This document shows, piece after piece, positions 61,107 through 64,000 of a stretch of 64,000 nucleotides of DNA. Source of the DNA: Streptomyces hawaiiensis (GTDB lineage: Bacteria > Actinomycetota > Actinomycetes > Streptomycetales > Streptomycetaceae). Each line of letters starts with the position of its first letter. The stretch's first letter is position 1. The notes below the pieces were generated by a model, which was given only the letters and a program-made list of their open reading frames with translations, was not told the DNA's origin and did not search any database. The DNA lies in the NCBI RefSeq assembly GCF_004803895.1, contig NZ_CP021978.1, forward strand, positions 620,001 through 684,000, in the 5' to 3' direction. The position numbers were made by a program, and so were the translations under genes.

Positions 61107-62240
61107 TCACCCCCCGTCCGTGACGTCGAAGACGCTGACGTCGTCCCGGTCGGCGGTGACACAGACCCGCTCGCCCGTGCGGGGCGGGACGCCGGCGGTC
61201 TCGATCCGCAGGGGCGGTGTGCCGGGGGCCGCGCCGTCCAGGCGGACCGTGATCCGCGTCAGTGTGCCGACGTAGACGGCCGTCTCGACCGTGCCGGTAC
61301 AGCAGCTCTCCTCGGCGCTGACCAGGCGCAGCTTGCCCGGCCGCACGGCGGCGCGCACGCTCTGTCCGGGCAGGCAGGGGTGGGCGCGGGCCGTGAGCAC
61401 GCCGCCGGTGTCCAGCCGCACCCGGGTGCAGCCGTCTCCGCCGTCCTCGACCTTGCCGGTGAGGAAGTTGGCGGCGCCGAGGAAGTCGGCGACGAAGGGG
61501 GTGCGGGGGCGTTCGAACAGGCCGCGGGGGGTGTCGAACTGCTCGATGCGGCCGTCCTTCATGATGGCGATCCGGTCCGACAGGACCAGGGCCTCCTCCT
61601 GATCGTGCGTCACATAGACGACAGTCAGGCCGAGTTCACGCTGAATGGACTTGATCTCGGTCTGCATCTGGTCGCGCAGCTTCTTGTCCAGCGCGCCCAG
61701 CGGTTCGTCCATCAGCACGATCGGCGGACGGTAGACCAGCACCCGGCACAGCGCCACACGCTGCTGCTGGCCACCGGACAGCTCACGCGGCTTGCGGCCG
61801 GCGAACTTCGACAGGCCCGCCGCCTCCAGGGTCTCGCCCACGCGGCGGCGGATCTCCTCCTTGGCCACACCGCGCAGTTGCAGAGGGAAGGCGACGTTCT
61901 CGCTGACGGTCATGTGGGGGAAGAGCAGGTACTGCTGGAAGACGAAACCGAAGTCCCGCTTGCCGGGGTTGAGCTTGGTGATGTCCCGGCCGTCCACGGC
62001 GATGCTGCCGGAGTCGGGCTCGGTGAACCCGGCCAGCATCATCAGCGTCGTCGTCTTGCCGGAGCCGGAGGAGCCGAGGAAGGTGACGAACTCACCCGCC
62101 GCGATCTCCATGTCCACACCGTCGACCACCGTCGTCCCGCTGTAGGACTTCCGCAGCCCCGTCACGGACAACGACTTACCGGTCAGCGAGTTGGAGCCCG
62201 GGGCCAGGGCCGAGGCGAGGAGTTTGGTCTGCTCAGGCAT
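61107..62240 (-). CDS. ABC transporter ATP-binding protein (PotA-like)
   Basis: A 377-residue ATPase. GSSGSGKTT is Walker A, LSGGQQQR the ABC signature and VLMDEPLGALD Walker B, followed by THDQEEAL with the switch His. From about residue 260 a TOBE domain (VRPGKLRLV, the end) completes the MalK/PotA-type architecture. It energises the adjacent PotB/PotC-like permeases. It overlaps the preceding solute-binding gene by eight bases and starts at the ATG 62240; a longer open frame exists but is not coding. Confidence 0.93.
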   Translation of the reverse strand: MPEQTKLLASALAPGSNSLTGKSLSVTGLRKSYSGTTVVDGVDMEIAAGEFVTFLGSSGSGKTTTLMMLAGFTEPDSGSIAVDGRDITKLNPGKRDFGFVFQQYLLFPHMTVSENVAFPLQLRGVAKEEIRRRVGETLEAAGLSKFAGRKPRELSGGQQQRVALCRVLVYRPPIVLMDEPLGALDKKLRDQMQTEIKSIQRELGLTVVYVTHDQEEALVLSDRIAIMKDGRIEQFDTPRGLFERPRTPFVADFLGAANFLTGKVEDGGDGCTRVRLDTGGVLTARAHPCLPGQSVRAAVRPGKLRLVSAEESCCTGTVETAVYVGTLTRITVRLDGAAPGTPPLRIETAGVPPRTGERVCVTADRDDVSVFDVTDGG

Positions 62241-63330
62241 CGGCCCACTCCCTCCAGTGCTTGGTGACCGACTCCAGGTTCTTGTCCCACCAGGCCACAT
62301 CGGTGTCGAACCCGGTCTTCAGGTTCTGGGGCGAGGTCGGCAGCGTGGCCAGAACGTCGTCCGAGAGGAGCTTGGTGGCAGCGGGGACGACCGGTCCCTG
62401 CGGGAAGAGCTTGGCGAAAGCCGCCTGCACCTCGGGACGCAGCGAGAAGTCGATCAGCTTGTAGGCGGCGTCCGTGTTGTCCGCGCCCTTCGGGATCCCC
62501 CAGCCGTTGGTGAGCCGCCGGGCGCCGTTCCACTGGTAGGCGACCGGCACCCCCTGCTTGATCAGCTCGTCCGCGCGACCGCTCCACAGGCTGGTCATGA
62601 CGACCTCCTTGCGGCCCAGTAGCACCGCCGGCAGGGCGCCGGTGTTCCAGAACTTCTTCACCTCGCCGCGGATCCGCGACATCGAGGCGAACGCCCGGTC
62701 CACATCCAGCGGGTACAGCTTGTCCAGCGGAACCCCGTCGGCCAGCAGCGCGAACTCCAGCTCCGGGTAGTCCGCTTCAGCGCTCTGCAGGGAGCGCGGA
62801 CCGGCGAAGGAGTGGGTGTTCCAGAAGTCGCCCCAGCCCTTCGGTGCGCGCTTCAGACTGTCCGTGCGGTAGGCCATCAGGCTCGCCCACACGTTCTTGC
62901 CGACCGCGTACTCCGGCAGGTTGTGCTCTGCGATACCGGCACCCTTGACACTCTTCAGCCGGTCATGGTCCACCGGCTCCAGACACTCAAGGCGCGCCAT
63001 CTTCTGGAAGATGAGCAGGCTGTTGTCCATCAGGTCGACCTGCGGCCGGCCCTGCCTGACCTGGGCGATGATCTGCGCGGACTGGTAGTTGACCGTGGTG
63101 ACCGTGATGCCGGTCTCCTTGGCGAACGGCTCGTAGATCGCCTTCGTCAGCGCGTCGTTGTAGGCGCCACCGCTGTTACTGACGACGAGCCGCTTCTTGC
63201 CGCCACCGCCCGACGAGCTTCGGCTTTCGCCGTTGCCCATGAGGGAGCCGCATCCGGTCACTGCCGAGGCAGCGGCCAGAGCGCCTGCGGTGCGGAGTAC
63301 GGTTCTGCGTCCTATCCGGTTGCCTTCCAT
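62233..63330 (-). CDS. Spermidine/putrescine-type solute-binding lipoprotein (PotD-like)
   Basis: A 365-residue lipoprotein. The N-terminus holds a twin-arginine motif (GRRTVLR) and a lipobox ending AVTGC, indicating a Tat-exported lipoprotein. The mature part is a PotD-type solute-binding domain: LVVSNSGGAYNDALTKA, the FAKLFPQGPVVPA stretch and the C-terminal helices. Among such proteins ligands are spermidine, putrescine, GABA or similar amines. It has AGGAGC before its ATG and is the first gene of the transporter genes, 62 bases downstream of the HAD gene. Confidence 0.9.
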   Translation of the reverse strand: MEGNRIGRRTVLRTAGALAAASAVTGCGSLMGNGESRSSSGGGGKKRLVVSNSGGAYNDALTKAIYEPFAKETGITVTTVNYQSAQIIAQVRQGRPQVDLMDNSLLIFQKMARLECLEPVDHDRLKSVKGAGIAEHNLPEYAVGKNVWASLMAYRTDSLKRAPKGWGDFWNTHSFAGPRSLQSAEADYPELEFALLADGVPLDKLYPLDVDRAFASMSRIRGEVKKFWNTGALPAVLLGRKEVVMTSLWSGRADELIKQGVPVAYQWNGARRLTNGWGIPKGADNTDAAYKLIDFSLRPEVQAAFAKLFPQGPVVPAATKLLSDDVLATLPTSPQNLKTGFDTDVAWWDKNLESVTKHWREWADA

Positions 63331-63392
63331 GGCAAAGCTCCTGGAGATCGCTGGGGGTTCGGGGAATCCGTGCGGGGACCGACGGGTCTGGG

Positions 63393-64000
63393 TCAGATGC
63401 CGAGCATGGTGTTGAGGTCGTCCAGGGACTTGACCGACACGTAGTCGTAGCCGTGGGTGACAGGGTCGTAGCCGCGGTCCAGGAGGATCAGGTTGCGGAA
63501 GCCCATGTCGTGCATCGGCATCAGGTCGTAGCGGGTGTGCGAGGAGACGTGCACGAAGTCCTCGGGAGACGCGTCGAGCTGGTCGAGCATGTACTCGAAA
63601 GCGGCGTAACGGGGCTTGTAGTAGCCGGCCTGCTCCGCGGTGAAGACCGCGTGGAAGTCCGCCCCGAGCCGGGGCACGCTCTCCTCGAGAAAGGAGTCGT
63701 CCGCGTTGGACAGGATGACCAGCTTGTAGTTCTCGCCCATCTTCTTCAGCGGCTCGGGCACGTCGGCGTGCGGGCCCCAGCTGCGCACGCCGTCGGCGAA
63801 CCGCTTGCCCGCGTCCGGGGCCGCCTTCACACCCCACTTGCGGCAGACCCGCTCGAAGGAGTCCTGCAGCACCTGCTCGTAGGCGTAGTACTCGCCACGG
63901 ACCTGGTCGTAGCGGTAACCGCGGAACTCCCGCACGAACTGGTCCCACTGTTCCGCGGGGATCTGGTCACCGACGAGTTCACGCGTGATGGGGGTGATCG
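63393..64000 (-). CDS. Haloacid dehalogenase-type (HAD) hydrolase, C-terminal part
   Basis: The frame is open through the right edge, so the N-terminus with the nucleophilic Asp is missing. The 201 codons present hold VILSNADDS (motif II with the Ser/Thr), the Lys in YYKPR and HVSSHTRYDL (motif with Asp) of the haloacid dehalogenase type II group. Sequence order indicates a small-molecule phosphatase or dehalogenase rather than a P-type ATPase. The gene is upstream of the PotD-like gene on the same strand and likely cotranscribed; its role in amine catabolism is unclear. Confidence 0.85.
   Translation of the reverse strand, partial: ITPITRELVGDQIPAEQWDQFVREFRGYRYDQVRGEYYAYEQVLQDSFERVCRKWGVKAAPDAGKRFADGVRSWGPHADVPEPLKKMGENYKLVILSNADDSFLEESVPRLGADFHAVFTAEQAGYYKPRYAAFEYMLDQLDASPEDFVHVSSHTRYDLMPMHDMGFRNLILLDRGYDPVTHGYDYVSVKSLDDLNTMLGI

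Overview
The window is a high-GC actinobacterial chromosome segment, almost certainly Streptomyces. Evidence is the strong third-position GC bias, a long sortase-anchored chaplin, an NsdA-family developmental regulator, an SPW-repeat protein, a CGNR/ABATE regulator, a DUF397 protein, DasR-type chitinase operators, the SsuE leader peptide typical of Streptomyces sulfur operons, and four genes carrying the rare TTA (bldA) codon. No rRNA, tRNA, CRISPR array, prophage or complete insertion sequence was seen. Most of it reads as ordinary chromosome with many secreted hydrolases and catabolic genes.

Layout. 1-4.7 kb: end of a carotenoid-cleavage-type oxygenase, then small-enzyme genes (DinB, adenosine deaminase, VOC, tautomerase, PNPOx-like, aldo/keto reductase). 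4.7-11.2 kb: secreted enzymes (PI-PLC with a lectin-like N-terminus, GH19 chitinase with upstream DasR-like sites, class C serine hydrolase) mixed with a MarR regulator, an AmiC-like ligand sensor and an acyl-CoA dehydrogenase homologue. 11.2-13.6 kb: alkanesulfonate assimilation (ssuE-ssuD) behind a 27-codon leader peptide. 13.8-18.4 kb: SPW membrane protein, epimerase, GNAT, nucleoside deaminase, a decayed PLP-enzyme gene and a long chaplin. 18.7-28.7 kb: secreted peptidase, baeRF3 protein, and a probable developmental/stress block (PAS-PP2C phosphatase with a TTA codon, NsdA-like regulator divergent from a TTA-containing phosphotransferase, CGNR regulator, universal stress protein).

28.8-45.2 kb is rich in CoA-thioester catabolism. 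Two thiolase-fold proteins that lack the usual nucleophilic Cys, a DUF35/OB-fold protein and a crotonase form one leftward gene set; a FadD-type ligase lies divergent. The intergenic region carries a 17-bp dyad (TCTGAC-N5-GTCAGA). A near-identical dyad recurs 12.3 kb away upstream of a nitronate monooxygenase/acyl-CoA synthetase pair, suggesting one TetR-type regulon. Between them lie a membrane sulfatase, two alpha/beta hydrolases, another acyl-CoA synthetase and a secreted penicillin/aculeacin-type acylase.

45.4-52 kb: secreted serine hydrolase, phytoene-desaturase-like oxidoreductase, Ser/Thr kinase fused to nine TPR units, and an MpaB-like oxygenase. 52.1-55.5 kb: a lipoprotein solute-binding protein and a single polypeptide fusing two ABC permeases, no ATPase beside them, preceded by an IdeR/DmdR1-like iron box. 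55.5-64 kb: a leftward polyamine-type locus (HAD, PotD/A/B/C-type importer, PuuB-like oxidase, succinate-semialdehyde dehydrogenase, D-2-hydroxyacid dehydrogenase), running off the right edge.
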